Positions 22,650 to 36,700 of a stretch of DNA of 64,000 nucleotides are shown here, piece after piece. Source of the DNA: Turnera subulata (Eukaryota; Streptophyta; Magnoliopsida; Malpighiales; Passifloraceae); the NCBI GenBank assembly GCA_028386065.3, contig JAKUCV010006861.1, forward strand, positions 3,570-67,569, given 5' to 3'. Below the pieces are notes generated by a model. The model saw only the letters and a list, made by a program, of their open reading frames with translations, ran no database searches and was not told the origin of the DNA. Every line of letters begins with the position of its first letter. Position 1 is the first letter of the stretch. Both the position numbers and the translations under genes were made by a program.

Positions 22650-24819
22650 TCGACCTCGAAATTACAAGAAAAGAATCAGAACAGATGTGGTCAGTGTTCT
22701 ATCATATGAGACTCCACCTCCCAAGTAGCCTCATTTGGGGAATGATGGCTCCACCTAACCCGAACCATAGGAATAGTACGACTCCTCACTGCCGCACTTC
22801 CCGGGCTAAGATCTCAACTGGCTCCTCGACATAAGTCAAGTCATCAACAACCTCCAACTCCATCGGCGATACAACATGACTCGAATCAGACCGAAAACGC
22901 CTCAACATCGAGACATGGAATACATCATGTATGCGAGATAGCTCCTCCGGTAAAGCCAATCTGTAGGCTAGCGGACCAATCCACTCCACGATCTCATAAG
23001 GACCGATATAACGAGGCTCAACTTGCCCTCCCTCCCAAATCGGATAACACCTCTCCAGGGAGCAACATAGAGGAAAACTCTGTCACCTACACTGTACTCC
23101 ATCTCCCGATGATGCTTATCAGCATAACTCCTCTGTCGGTCCTGAGCAGCTCTCATGCACTGCTTGACCACCTCAATCTGATCCATAGTCTCCTGGAAAA
23201 GATCTAAACCAATCACCAGTCTTAGACCCTCCTCATCCCAACAGATCGGACTACGGCACTTCCGCCAATACAAAGCCTCGTAAGGCACCATGCCAATACT
23301 AGAGTGATACCCGTTGTTGTAGGCAAACTCAACCGATGGCAATGTCCTATCCTAAGAACCACTAAAGTTGAGCACACAGGCTCTAAGCATATCCTCCAAA
23401 GTCTGAATAGTTCTCTCCGACTGTCCATCTGTTTGGGGATGAAAATCTGAACTGAAACACAGCTTAGTACCCAAAGCTGACTGCAAACTCTTCTAGAAGT
23501 GGGATGTGAACCTCGGATCCCTGTCCGACACAATGGATAGAGGAACTCCATGCAATCTAACAACACCAGAGACATACAACCTTGCCAACTTATCCATCAT
23601 ATCTGTTTGTTGGATAGGTAGGAAGTGAACTGACTTGGCCAACCTGTCAACAATGACCCAAATGGCATCATGCCGACCCCGGGTTCTGGGTAACCCAATC
23701 ACAAAATCCGTAGTGATATGCTCCCACTTCCACTGCTGAATAGTCAACAACCTCATCATGCCGGCAGGAGCCTGATGCTCGGCTTTCACCTGCTGACAAG
23801 TCATACAACAAGCCACAAACTCCACAACATCCTTCATCCCAGGCCACCAATAGTGACTCTTCAGGTTCAGATACATCTTTGTGCTACCCGGATGCATGGT
23901 ATAAGGCGCGTTGTGCGCTTCATCCATAATCCACCTCCTCAGGTCATCCATGTCCGGAACACAAAGACGATCACCCGTCATCAAAACTCCATCCTCCCGG
24001 ATATAAAAAATAACTAGAACTCTCTCCACCGAGTGCCTTATCCTGCAACTCTGCTAGATGAGGATCACCGTATTGCAACTCCATAATCTTATCCCGCAAG
24101 GTCGATCGGATGCTCAAATTGGCCAACAAAGCCCCGGTATCATCAACCTCCAACTGGGCATCCAAAGACCTCAACTCCAACAAGGACGGTAAATCAAAGG
24201 AAACCGGCTCCTCATTTATAGAAGAAACTCTCTTCCGGCTCAAAGCATCTGCAACCACATTAGCTTTTCCCGGATGATACTCAATGGTACAATCATAATC
24301 CTTCAGAAGCTCGATCCAACGCCTCTACCTCATATTGAGCTCCCTCTAGGACATGATGTACTTCAAGCTCTTGTGATCCGTAAAAATCCGACACCTCACC
24401 CCGAAAAGATGGTGTCTCCAGATCTTCAAAGCAAAGACCACAGCAGCTAACTCCGAATCATGGGTCAGATAATTCTTCTCATGAGTCCTCAACTGCCTAA
24501 AAGCATAGGCAATCACCCGACCCTCCTACATCAACAAACACCCCAAACCCAAACCAGAAGAATCACTAAACACCGGGTCTAGGAACTGTCCACACTGATG
24601 CAGAAGTCAAACGACTCTTCAGCTCCTCAAGACAATGCTGGCAACGATCATCCCACACATAAGAGCAATTCTTCCTCAACAGCTTAGTCATGGGACCCTT
24701 TATCAAAGAAAAACCTACAATGAACCTGCGATAGTAACCAGCAAGTCCAAAGAAACTCCGCACCTCCGATGCATTCTTCGGTGGTTCCCACTCTATAACC
24801 GCCTTAACCTTGGCTGGGC
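22650..24819 (-). pseudogene. Chromovirus pol remnant of element C (RT end, RNase H, integrase, chromodomain-like tail)
   Basis: In minus-strand order: the end of reverse transcriptase ([25 protein letters not shown], 24819-24570), an RNase H region with stops, the zinc-binding N part of integrase ([23 protein letters not shown]), the catalytic core ([29 protein letters not shown]), then IGPLAYRLALPEELSRIH and VFHVSMLRR near 22960. Several frameshifts and stops make it inactive. The upstream gag, protease and most of RT are absent: at 24820 the RT runs directly into LTR E. The order and residues match element G closely, so it is the same Tekay-like lineage on the opposite strand. Confidence 0.85.
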
Positions 24820-27800
24820 TGAAACACCCGTGTCCCAATTTATTAGTATGAAATGACTTTAAATATAAAATGACCAAATTGCCCTTATCATTCCCGGGAC
24901 ACGAAAATATAATCAACTGAAACACTGTATCCCAAATAATCCATTAGATTAATTATATCAAGTGAAGTGGCCAAAATGCCCTTCTCCCCCGGGATACAAT
25001 AAAATCGAGAAAAATCATTAATTATGCAATATAAAGACAATACAGTATATCAAAATAGAGTATGCAGCAGAAGACAAATACATAATCAAATATGAATGCA
25101 ATGCACCCTAGGAACCGACCCTAGGAGGAAAGCACCGCCACTTGCTGATATGCACCACTACTCATCGAACAGCTAACCTGTAAAAGGTCTGTGAGGGGGT
25201 GAGACCAACCACTGTCTCACCGCAAACAAATAAACCAATAATATACAATTACAAATCAACTACAAGTACACCGGCATCAAACAACAACAACCACAATACA
25301 CAGAGCAAGACATCATCAGACTACAAACCATCACTTGTCATTTCTTATATTATTATCTTTGTTATTAGGTTTAAATATTTTATTAGGGCCCTCTACTGTG
25401 TGCGTCGAGCTCGGTCCCGTCTGATCAGACAACCAGGCACGAAGCCCAAATAAACCAGGCACGAAGCCCATATAAACCATAGAGAGAGAGAGACAGAGAG
25501 AAAGAGGGAGGTAGAAAGGGGGAGATAGAAAGAGGGAGGTAGAACCGGCCATCACAGGCCCACATGCTAACCCGCATGCCATCCCGAGGGGTATTACTTC
25601 CCACTCGAACCAACCGGTCAACAGCCCCACAGTAGACTTTATTATAATTCGTTATTCTCATTTATTGTTTAAGAGTTGTACCATAAGTTATGATCAACAG
25701 TGTTGTGTGGATTTAATATCTTATCCTCAAGTCCGGGCCCCAACCCATAGTCCACCACACAAACCACAATCCAAACCTCATTTGTTTATCATAACCCAAC
25801 AAGTCATACTAGACAGGCACATTACATCACATCAGACAAACAGGCCACATAATCAGGCACACTACGTCATAGATAACATCAACTTAATTCACTTTGCAAA
25901 TAGCAACAACAGCACAACAGACAAGCATGCATACAGCATTAAGGATCAAACAAATAACACCACTTTATGTTCCAAGACAATTAACCGAGCATTGTAGGCA
26001 GTAATGCATACAAAGGTTTATAAGTCCTCACCTTGGCCATAATAATTGCCTCGGAAGCCAAAGCCTTAACCCGCCTCAACATTCCTATGTCCATAACGTC
26101 CTACGAACATACACCTCATATAAGAAGTTTATTCATGACAATCGAGTAAATACATATTAATAACATGATCCCGAGTCAAACCCGTGACGCTAAGCCCGTT
26201 ACTAAAGATCAGGGTCTAAATCCAAACAACTCAAATCCCAAGTTCCGTACTTAACTTAACTCTGATTGTAGTCAATTGGGCCTAGAGTGTATTATCCCAA
26301 ATCTCCAAAATACAACATTGGGCCTAAAGCCCACATCCATATTAGTCATTGGGCCTAAAACCCTTCTAAGTCCAAAACCGAATCCCGGGCCTAAAGCCCA
26401 TTATGAAGTTGGGCTTAAAGCCCGTTACCCAAGTCCAAAGGTTATCAATTATGTCCTCGGGCCTCAAGCCCATATTTTAAGGTCCATCATCACAAGTATA
26501 AAATTGGGCTCAAAGCCCGTTACTTAAATCCAAAAACTATTCACAGGTTAAATATTTGGCCTGGGCCCGGTTTCCTAAAACCGTTCTAAGGTCAACCCGA
26601 GCCCAACTATTCCCGGCCTATGGTTCTACCCGTGTTGGTAAGTTCCCGGCTATACACACTCACAGCCCCGCACCCCGGTATTCCACTAAATAACTTCAAT
26701 CTTCAATACACAATTATAATTACATTAATTATTACATAATGCACATATTAAATGCTTTTACACAGCAAGATAGTACAAGAACCGAAATTCGCATCAAAGC
26801 CCGAGAATTACCACGTAATGCCGAAAGACACTGTCTTGCCGGAACAGCAACCCGAGCCTCGCCGGAAAATTACTTCAACTCGCCGGATTCCGGTCACCTC
26901 CTCCGGAAAATCCCACAACAACCAGAAACGAACCACAATCACACTACAGCCACAACCGGGAAAAACCATTTCAACAATACAAAAACCCAAACTACAGTAA
27001 CAACGATTTAGAACAAAAGAACCACCAGAAATGCTTACCGAAAAAACAATCTTATTGTCCAAAACCGGATCTGTCCTTACTGGATTTAAAACCCAAGAAC
27101 CCGGATGTCCACTGCAGGTCATCCACCAACCACAACCGACCAGCAAACAGCGTCGCCCGGCACCACCGCATTGCCCAGCAACCGCACACAGACCCGCCAC
27201 CACAAAATCCCAATCGGGTTAGAACCAGTAACCCCGGTCAACAAAGTCACGCACCAAGACGAGTTGCCATCAACGATAAACTCAAAACCGGAGATAAAAA
27301 GAAAGCAAAAAGAGAAGAGAGGAGAGGGCGGCATTTACCCGTCACACATCCACAAACGCCGCTGCCGTCCACCATGAGCTCACCACTACCCGGTCATCAT
27401 AGACCCGACCCCATTCACTGCCACTACCCGCCATCAACAACACATGAAGGAGAGGAATGAAGAAAAAGAATAGAAGAGTAAAGGGAATACTGACCACGGT
27501 GGCGGCGACCCGAGCTCTGTCCTCGAACCGCCCGAGCACACCACCGAGAAAACAACATCACCCACGCATCCGTCGGCCACCAACACGGTCGAACAGACCC
27601 GGATCCGAAACCTCAACTGTCGTTCGACAACCATAGCACACAATAGAAAGCAACAATAACACATACGGTGAATCGAAGAGCCCAGAAATCGAAGAAAACA
27701 AGGAAGAGAAAGAGAAAGGAGAGTCGGGCTTACCCGACTTTTGGCGGCGCGACCTCCTCCCGACGACGGCGGCTCCTCGTCGCGTCCAAGCTCGGCCCAA

Positions 27801-28479
27801 CAACACCGAACCAGCACCGCCAACGCCGTTCGCCTCCGAGCCCACAATCAAGCAACCACGCGAGAAAGGCGGCGACCCTAGACCGTTCTCCTTTGAACTC
27901 GGCTGCGGCGGCAGCGTCGTGGGGGAAAAAGTAAATCAAAAGAAGTGTGAGAGAAAGAGAGGAAACGGGGAGAAGAAGCAAAATCGTGGAAGAGAGGTAG
28001 AGGGTGGCTGCCGAATTCGGTAGAGGAGAAGGAGAGAAAAGAAAAGAGAGGAGAGAGGGAGGAAGTGATGGGTTTTATACCCAAGCCCTAGGGTTAGGGT
28101 CTCCACAGAACGCAAAACAGCGTCGTTTTGACTCAAAACGGCGTCACTTCATCCACAAACACCTCCTTTAGTCAACCTCAAAGTCAAAATAAATCCCTTT
28201 GTGTGTTTTAGATTTTGGCTCTACCAAAACTACGTAGTTTTAGTAAAAACTACACCCCATCTTGTGTTTCACCACAAAATATAAAAGAAACTCCAAAAGA
28301 AATCCAATTACGGTTTAATTTCACCATTAAATAAATATTTCCAAAGAAAAGAAGAAGAAATTAATAATAATCTTCTCGACCAAAAATCCCGGAATTTTCT
28401 CGAGGGTAAAATTAGAAACAAATTTCAAAAATTCAGAAAATTCCATAGAAATTAAATACTGAAAATTCGGGGCGTTACA
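24820..28479 (-). mobile_element. LTR E, Tekay-like family, minus orientation
   Basis: Begins TGAAACACCCGTGTCCCAAT and ends GGGGCGTTACA, a full-length LTR of about 3660 bp. It has the same landmarks as the other copies, including GTGAGACCAACCACTGTCTC at 25200, the tandem ACGAAGCCCAAATAAACCAGGC-type units near 25440 (given here in part: ACGAAGCCCAAATAAACC), the palindrome field and a GA-rich leader. On the left it abuts the broken RT of element C and on the right Athila gag. It could be the 5' LTR of C joined by a deletion of the element's front half, but its sequence differs a lot from C's other LTR and the flanks (GTACA / ACGTA) do not match. I therefore call it only as an LTR. Confidence 0.8.
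26270..26600. repeat. Site II palindrome cluster in LTR E
   Basis: About eight GGGCCTAAAGCCCA or GGGCTTAAAGCCCG-type palindromes, in the same LTR position as in D, G, C and H. Confidence 0.7.
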
Positions 28480-29435
28480 ACGTACCCGGAGCAAGATTAC
28501 ATCATTCACTCAATTCGGTAGAGAAAGTTTCTGTGAAGCATGGGAACGTTATAAGGATTTTTTTCAAGGATGCCCACAACATGGATTACCCGAATGGCTT
28601 GTGGTTCATTCTTTCTTTAGTGGTTTAAATGAGCCTTTAGTATGAGTTTGGATGCAGCTTTAGGAGGGGCATTCTTGGCATAAGCACCAGATGTGGCATA
28701 TCAGAAATTGGAGACGATGGCGAGTGACAGTTACCAGAGCTCTTCACGATCAAACAACAAGCGAGTAACTGAAATTCTGGAAGTGGAAACAGTGACATTG
28801 CTTAATTCGAAGCAAGATTCTCTGAGTCAGCAGGTAAAATCATGTGTTGCTGCTGTTATGCCGAGTTTAATATATGGAAAATGTGCAGGTGCTGGACACA
28901 AGTCAATGAATTGTCCAGCCAGAGACGAGTTGACCATTGACCGGATGAATTACATTCATCAATGCCAACAACAATGAGGACCCTACACCAACACATACAA
29001 TCTGGAATGGAGGAATCATCCTAACTTCTCATGGAGGGAGAGCAACGCGAATCAGCAAGGCGGTTTTCAAAGGAACGATGGATGCAAATTCCGAAGAATC
29101 AAGACATGAATCTTACATCTATGATGAAAGCCATAATGGAGACTCAACGTATGCAAACGGAGATGATGCACGGACTCAACAATCGGATGGCGAATATGGA
29201 GACTCACTCGAAGATGCTTGAGATGCAACTTCCGCAGCAAGCAGAGGCGATTATGAGGACACCTAAAAACCTATCGGGACAGCCCACAGTCATTCTGAGA
29301 GAGCAAGTCAAGGCTGTAGCACTTAGAAGCGGAAAGTAGTTAGATGATCCCTATCCACCTAAAGAAGATGAAGTCGACACCATCATTAAGCAAGAAGAAG
29401 AAGATGAGCATTCTAAAGCGGAGAAGCAGTTACCT
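28480..29435 (+). pseudogene. Athila-type gag fragment of element F
   Basis: Frames contain CEAWERYKDFFQGCPQHGLPEWL, here quoted in parts EAWERYKD and HGLPEWL, then MAYQKLETMASDSYQSSSR, a lone zinc-knuckle trace (CAGAGHKSMNCPA), NPNFSWRESNANQQGGF-like text and AVALRSGK near 29325. This succession is the middle and end of Athila-lineage gag. Stops and frameshifts are frequent. The start is missing at 28480, next to LTR E, and the sequence is interrupted at 29435 by element G, resuming at about 39435 with the protease region. Confidence 0.75.
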
Positions 29436-32419
29436 TGTAACGCCCCGGATTTTCATAATTTGATTTTTGGAATTTTCAGAATTTATTCCAATTTTTCCCT
29501 TGAGGTATTTTCAAGTTTTAGTCGAAGAAATAAATTACTATTTCTTAGAAATGTTAATTCTAAGTTGGTAATGTCCATGGTTTGGGTCCCGTGGGGAACA
29601 AATTCGAGATCAGGGTGAAACGCGAAGTTTAAAGTCGTTTCTACTGAAACGACGTCGTTTTGGTTAAAAAAAAAAAAAGAGATGAGGGCGCGTTGACCAG
29701 GCAGGGGTTGACCGCGCCTAAGCGGATGACGGGTCGTCCACTAGGGCGGCCAACCCTAGCCAGATCCCTTTTCTTTTTCTTCTCTTCTTCTCTTTTCTTT
29801 TTCTTTCTCTTCCTCCTCGCCGCCGCTTCTACCTCCCTTCCTTCTTCCTTCTCTCTCTCCCTCACCCTCGGTCATCCCTCTGTTCCCTCCTCTCCTCCCT
29901 TTCGTCTTCACGCTGCCTCTTTCTCTTCATTTCCCCTCCTCTACGCCGCGACCAGGGCCACCGTGGGTTGCAGAGGAACCGGGAGCTAACTCGGGTCGCC
30001 GCCGTTGTTGCTTGGGTCGGGTAAGCTTCCGACCCCCCCTTCTCCTCTCTTCCTTTATTTATTTCTTTGGTGGGTTGTGATTGTTACCCTCGTTTTTGTG
30101 GCTAATCCGATTTGGGGTTTTGTGTTGGTGGTTTGTTATGGGTGTTGTGGTGGCCGGACGGGCGGGTCTGTGTGGATGTTGTGGCATTTGTGTTGTTGTT
30201 GTTGTTGTGTTGGGTGTTCGTTGGTTGATGATGGGGTTGTGTGGTGACGCGTTTTGGCCGGCAATGCTTGCTGGTTTTGGTGGTTGATTATTTCGGCAGC
30301 AGGTTTCTGGGCTCGGGTTGTTGAACTGCGAGACCCGTGGCTGTGGGTTCGCTGCTGCTGTGCACGGATCCATTTCCGGTAAGGTCTAGTTCCCTTCCTC
30401 TTTAAATTTCGGTAATGGTTCTGTGTAAGGGGGTGCTTGATGCGTTTGTTGCGTGTTGAATGGTGGCAGAATCATTGGAGGGGTGCTTCTGCAGTTTTTG
30501 GTGAATTCCGGCGAGGTTCACCGGAATTCGGCGAGGCTCGGGAATTTTCCGGCGAGGCTCGGGAATATTCCGGCAAAGGCTCGGGTTTTTATTCCGGCAT
30601 TTAACGGTATACTTGATGTATAATTTGTACATTCATGGCATGTAATATTTAATGTTGGAGTTATTGTTGTATCAGAAAATAATGGATGTTTAATGGAACA
30701 CCGGGTGCGGGGTTGTGAGTGTGTGTAACTGGGAGTTTGCCGACACGGGTAGAACCATAGGCCGGGAATACTTTGACTCGGGTAAAACCCTTAAGTGGAA
30801 ATTTGACCGAATCGGGCCTAGGTCCGGTAATGTGATTTTTGTAATTGGGTTTGATAACAATTGGATTAGGGATGGGCTTTAGGCCCGGGAATCGTAAAGA
30901 ACATAATGAGTGGGCCATAGGCCCGGGAGCTACTTTTGGACTTAGTTGGGCTTAAGCCCGGTGAACCTTAGGTCTCGAAACTCGGAGTTTAGGTGAGAGA
31001 ACATCATGTCGGGTTTAGACCCGGGAATTTCAAAATTGGTTAACTAGTGACGGGTTTAACTCAGTTGAGCATTATAGTTACATGCATGCACGTTTTTATT
31101 ACAGTTGTTTGTAATTTGTTGTGTGTGCCGGTATTCAGGCACGGGTAATACCTCGGGAGCTGGAGGATCTGTTTTGGGGAAAGCTCCGCAGGACAATCGT
31201 CGTTGAGGTGACTTTATACGTCTTTTTATGTCTGTATGCATGAGCTTGTTGGATTGGTCTGTTTGAGTTGCATGCTTGTTTGCAAACATGCTGTGATCCG
31301 TATTGTGTGCCTATGTCTTATTGTTTGCTTTTGAGCATGAAACGTTGGATTGTTATGGTGATAACGTGTGCTGTGATTTTGGGTGATTTGTGTGATGTGC
31401 TGTGGGTCGGAGACCCGGATATTTGACTGAGATGAGAATACACACAACCCTGTTAAATCACGATTCTTGGCACACATAAACTCATAACTTGTGAATAAAG
31501 ATAATGTACAGTAGAAGATAGGCTACTGTGTGCTGATGACCGGTTGGTTCGAGCGGGAAGTGATACCCCTCGGGTTTGCATGCGGGATAGCATGTGATAT
31601 GCGGATGAGCATATGGGTCTGTAATGACCGGTTCTACCTCCCCCTTTCTACCTCCCTCTTTCTCTCTGTCTCTCTCTCTCTCTATGGATTGGTTGGGCTT
31701 CGTGCCTGGTTTATTTGGGCTTATGCCTGGTTGTCTCATGAGACGGGACCGAGCTCGACGTACACAGTAGGGGGCCCTGAATAATAAATTATAATAAGAA
31801 AACTTAAAAAACAAAAGATGGAGAATAATGAACCGTTTGCTTGAATGTCTTGGCATGTTAGTATTGGTTGTTGTATGTTGCTTAATTGTCTTGTTACTCT
31901 TCTTTCCTTTTGGACTTGTTTTGCACACCTACATAATTAGATTTATACTGCTCACTGAGTAGGTGACTCACATAATCGCCAACGTTGTTTTTCAGACTCT
32001 TAGTTAGCGTGCAGTCACTATCTACCCTTCCAGAGTACGGACGTGGTTATCTCAGCAGGTAGCTGTGCTTCTTCTTCCGGTTGGATCCATAGGGCCGTCT
32101 TGCATTCCACTTTTACTTTTGCTTTATTTTTATCTCCATTTTCCGCTGCATTGTATTTTGATGAGATGTCATTTCGATTATGATTATTTTATCGGCGGGT
32201 TGCCGGGATTTAGTATTGATGATGTATCGGCAGGATGCCGGGTTGATTTGAGGCTTGCTAAGCCGGTTTGATTATGTTCTTCCTGACATCTCGGGATTTT
32301 AAGAATTTCTTTCCAGATAATGTTTTGATATTGGATTTCGTGTCCTGGGTTTCAGGGGTATTTTGATAATTTCCTTGTGTTTAGGTATTTCATTGCAAAA
32401 TTGGGACACGGGTGTTTCA
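29436..32419 (+). repeat. 5' LTR of element G (2984 bp)
   Basis: TGTAACGCCCCGGATTTTC to ACACGGGTGTTTCA. Contains a CT-rich leader, a possible splice donor GGGTAAGCTTCC at 30018, palindromes GGGCTTTAGGCCCGGG and GGGCTTAAGCCCGG near 30830-30965, and a CTCTCT microsatellite near 31660. Confidence 0.9.
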
Positions 32420-32420
32420 G

Positions 32421-32436
32421 CTTGGTAGCGGAGCAG
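32421..32436 (+). other. Primer binding site of element G
   Basis: CTTGGTAGCGGAGCAG follows the LTR by one base. It resembles the initiator-Met tRNA complement used by chromoviruses with substitutions (AGCGG for ATCAG) that are shared by D and H, so they are family features rather than decay. Confidence 0.65.
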
Positions 32437-32564
32437 ACTTCAGATCCTTGGTTTCAAAAAGTGTTTTAAACTGTGTTTTCAAAGTGGTTTCTGTGTTTAA
32501 GCCTGTTTCCGGATTTATGACTTAAAAAGTGTTTTGACTCATTTGCATTCATATAGGCGTTGAT

Positions 32565-33729
32565 ATGGATCACCAGGGGCAGCACAATGCTGAGGATGGC
32601 GCCGCTACTCATGTCTCCGACAATGTGTCGGTGATGCAGGTTCCCGTTGGTCAGGGGAACAATAATGCAGCAGAGAATAATGCTGCAGGTGGTGGAGGAC
32701 AGAATGTTGTGCCACCTGTTATGGACCCAGCGTTCCAGCAGTATCAGGCCTTTCTGCAGTGGCAACAGTTCCAGCAGTTCCAACAGCAGCAACAGGGTGC
32801 CCAGCCAGTAGCACCTGCTGCAGCAGGTGGTATGGAGAGTGGATACAAACATATGGATAAGTCTGCAGTGAAGGAATTCTCAGGTGAAGAGGGCAAAGCC
32901 AAGGAGTTTGATGATTGGTTTCGCCAGGTGGAGAATGTTCTGGAGAAGTTCACTTGTGCACCTGAGCAGAGGGCTCGATTTGCGGCACATAAGTTCACGG
33001 GGTATGCAATGACTTGGTGGCAGGAACTTGTGGCCGACTTACCAAAGCCTGTGGAGATGCCTTGGGAGGATTTCAAGGAGAAATTCTACAAGGAGTTTCT
33101 TACTGTTGGATTTACTAGATAAGACAGTATCAGCTTTCAGGATCCGGTACAGCATCCTTCTCTCTTATGCTAGGGAGTTTGTGCCCGATCAGGTGACCAA
33201 GTGTAGGCGGTTTGTTAACGGCTTACGTACAGAGTTGGCGTTAGCTGTGGCTGGTGGAGGGCACAAGACTTGGGAGGCAGTCTGTGCGGCTGCTTTTGAT
33301 GCTGAGAGAGTTCAGTTGATTGGGACGGAGGCTCGGGCAGCCGAGCAGAGAAAGCAGTCATCTGCTTCAGGACAGAAGAGGTAGTTTTCTGATGCCGGTG
33401 GTGCAGATTATTCTGGTGGTCAGGGTTCTTCTTATCAGGGTCCGAAGAAGTCCCGAGGGTAGGATTATCAGGGTGGACCAGGCAGATCCTCAGGAGGACG
33501 GTCCTATCAGTCTGGCTCTTAAGGACGGGGTTTCTCGGCACGGTTCTCGGGTACATGCTGGTACTGCAATAAGCCGGGACACCAGAAGTCATCTTGCTAC
33601 AAGTGGATGAAGGATAATGGTGGCAGTGGTTCTCAGTATATAGTATAGAGTTCTGTGGCTAGTGGTGCTATTTCTTCTGGTCCAAACAGGGGTGGCGGAC
33701 AGCAGGGTCGAGGTCGTGGAGGTTCTTGA
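32565..33729 (+). pseudogene. gag of element G, frameshifted
   Basis: Starts MDHQGQHNAEDGAATH, with a Gln-rich segment, then the capsid core (KEFSGEEGKAKEFDDWF, ARFAAHKFTGYAMTWWQEL, MPWEDFKEKFYKEF) to a stop at 33119-33121. The frame shifts and continues (SYAREFVPDQVTKCRRFV, GLRTELALAVAG, TWEAVCAAAFDAERVQ) to a stop at 33382. A CCHC zinc knuckle (CWYCNKPGHQKSSC) follows near 33553-33594. Five or more stops lie in the linker up to 33729. It is a nucleocapsid gene that no longer makes a complete protein. Confidence 0.9.
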
Positions 33730-36700
33730 GCTCCGAACCGCGGGGGTGCGACTCAGTCTGCTGCAGCTCCTAGGGTTTATGCCATCACCCGGGAGGAGGC
33801 TGCTGATGCTCCAGAGGTCATAGCAGGTACCTTTATGGTTTTTGGTCAGTTTGCACATGCCTTAGTTGATCCAGGTTCAACACATTCTTTTGTGTCACGT
33901 GCATTCATGACTACTCATAACATAGAGGATGATAACCTTAGTAGACCCCTAAGAGTCCATTTACCCACTAGAGATATAGTAGTTGTTGATGGAGTTTGTA
34001 GAGATGTATCGATAGAGTATGATAGTGAGAGTTTCCCTTCTGATCTTGTTGTCATGGACCTGGGAGAGTTTGATGTTACCTTAGGCATGGATTGGTTGTC
34101 CAGACATCAAGCTGTAGTAGATTGTCGGGCCAGGGAAGTTTCTTTGTCTTCTCTATTGGGGCGTAGATTGGTGTTTATTGGTGAGCGAAGAGTTCTATCG
34201 GTATGTTGTATCTCGGCCTTCCAGGCTTTCAGGATGATCCGAGAGGGTTGTGATGCCTTTCTAGCCCATGTGGTCGATTCTTCGGTACCATTGCGTGGAG
34301 TGGACGATATTCCAATTGTTCGGGAGTTTCCCGATGTATTTCCTGATGATTTACCTGGGTTGCCTCCGGAGCGGGAGGTGGAGTATACAGTCGACTTGGT
34401 ACCGGGAGTTGCACCCATTTCTATACCGCCCTACAGGATGGCTCCGGCAGAACTTCAGGAGTTGAAGAAACAACTGGAGGAGTTGTTGGATAAGGGTTTC
34501 ATTAGATCGAGCATCTCACCATGGGGTGCCCCGGTCTTGTTTGTGAAGAAGAAGGATGGCAGTATGCAGATGTGTGTGAACTATAGGCAGTTGAACAAGG
34601 TGACTGTGAAGAACAAGTATCCTTTGCCTAGGATTGATGACTTGTTCGATCAGTTGCAGGGTGCATCTGTGTTTTTGAAGATTGACTTGCGATCTGGTTA
34701 CCATCAGGTTCGGATTGCAGAACAGGACATACCGAAGACTGCATTCCGCACTCGGTATGGTCATTATGAGTTTGTGGTTGTTCCTTTTGGTCTGACGAAT
34801 GCACCGGCAGTGTTCATGTGTATGATGCAGCAGGTCTTCCATGAATTTCTGGACCGGTTTGTGGTAGTGTTCATTGATGATATCTTGGTCTACTCGAGCA
34901 GTAAGGCCGAACATGAGGACCACTTGAGACAGGTTTTACAGAGGTTGAGAGAAGAGCAGCTCTATGCCAAGCTCAGCAAGTGTGAGTTTTGGTTGGATAA
35001 GGTCGCATTTCTTAGGCATATTGTGTCCGGTGAGGGCATTAAGGTGGATCCGGCCAAGATTAAGGCAGTCATGGATTGGGAGCCACCGAAGAGTGTATCT
35101 GAGATACGGAGTTTTCTAGGACTTGCTGGTTACTACCGGAGGTTCATTGAAGGTTTTTCCTTAATAGCGGGTCCCATGACTAAGCTGTTGAGGAAAGACT
35201 GTGCTTTTGTCTGGGATGACCATTGTCAGAAGAGTTTTGAGGAGTTGAAGAGTCGGTTGACTTCTGCACTGGTTTTGACTGTTCCGCGACCCAGAGTGGA
35301 GTACACGGTGTTTAGTGATGCTTCAGGTCTGGGCTTGGGATGTGTTTTGATGCAGGAGCGTCGGGTGATTGCTTACGCCTCTAGGCAGTTGAGAACTCAC
35401 GAGAGGAACTATCCGACCCATGATCTGGAGTTAGCTGTTGTGATCATTGCTTTGAAGATCTGGAGACACCATCTATACGGTGAGAAGTGTCGGATTTTCA
35501 CGGACCACAAGAGTTTGAAGTACATCATGACCCAAAGGGAGCTTAATATGAGGCAGAGACGCTGGATTGAGCTTCTGAAGGATTATGATTGTACTATTGA
35601 GTACCATCCACGCAAGGCCAATGTTGTTGCAGATGCATTGAGCCGAAAGAGAGTGGTTTCTGCAGATGAGGACTCTGTCTCTTATGCTTTGCCTTCCTTG
35701 GTGAAGCTGAGGTCGTTGGATGCACAATTGGAGGTGGATGTCACTGGGGCGTTGTTAGCCAGTTTGAGCCTTCGGCCGACCTTACGGGATAAGATCATGG
35801 AGTTGCAGTATGGAGATCCTCATTTAGCAGAGTTGCGGGATAAGGCTCTCGGTGGAGAGAGTTCTAGTTTCTATGTCCGGGAGGATGGTGCTTTGATGAC
35901 CGGTGATCGGTTGTGTGTTCCAGATGTCGATGATTTGAGGAGATGGAATATGGATGAAGCGCATAATGCGCCATATGCTATGCATCCTGGTAGCACCAAA
36001 ATGTACCAGAACTTGAAGAGTCATTATTGGTGGCCCGGGATGAAGAAGGATGTTGCGGAGTTTGTAGTTCGTTGTATGACTTGTCAGCAGGTGAAGGCCG
36101 AGCATCAGGCTCCTGCCGGCAAGTTGAGATCGTTGACTATTCCGCAGTGAAAGTGGGAGCATATCACTATGGACTTTGTGATCGGGTTACCGAGGACCCG
36201 GGGTCGACATGATGCCATCTGGGTCATTGTTGACAGGTTGACCAAGTCAGCTCATTTCCTACCGATTCAGCAGAAAGATACCATGGATAAGCTGGCGAGG
36301 TTATATGTTTCGGGTATTGTCCGTCTACATGGAGTTCCACTATCCACTGTGTCGGACAGGGATCCGAGGTTTGCTTCCCACTTCTGGAAGAGTTTACAGT
36401 CAGCTTTGGGTACTAAGCTGAATTTCAGTACTGCATTCCATCCGCAGACCGATGGGCAGTCAGAGAGGACTATACAGACGCTGGAGGATATGCTTAGAGC
36501 ATGTGTGCTCAATTTCAGTGGTTCTTGGGATGAGACATTACCGTTGGTTGAGTTTGCTTATAACAACGGGTATCACTCCAGTATCGGTATGGCGCCTTAT
36601 GAGGCTTTGTATGGGCGGAAGTGTCGTAGTCTGATCTGTTGGGATGAGGAAGGTCTGAGACAGGTGTTGGTCTGGATCTAGTCCAGGGGACTGTTGATCA

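Noticed and set aside
27342..28136. Ser/Phe-rich overlapping frames
   Set aside because: Low-complexity LTR leader of copy E; no domain, many overlapping frames.
11535..28484. LTR E as the 5' LTR partner of element C's 3' LTR
   Set aside because: The two LTRs are strongly diverged from each other and the outer flanks (GTACA, ACGTA) do not match; left open, not asserted.
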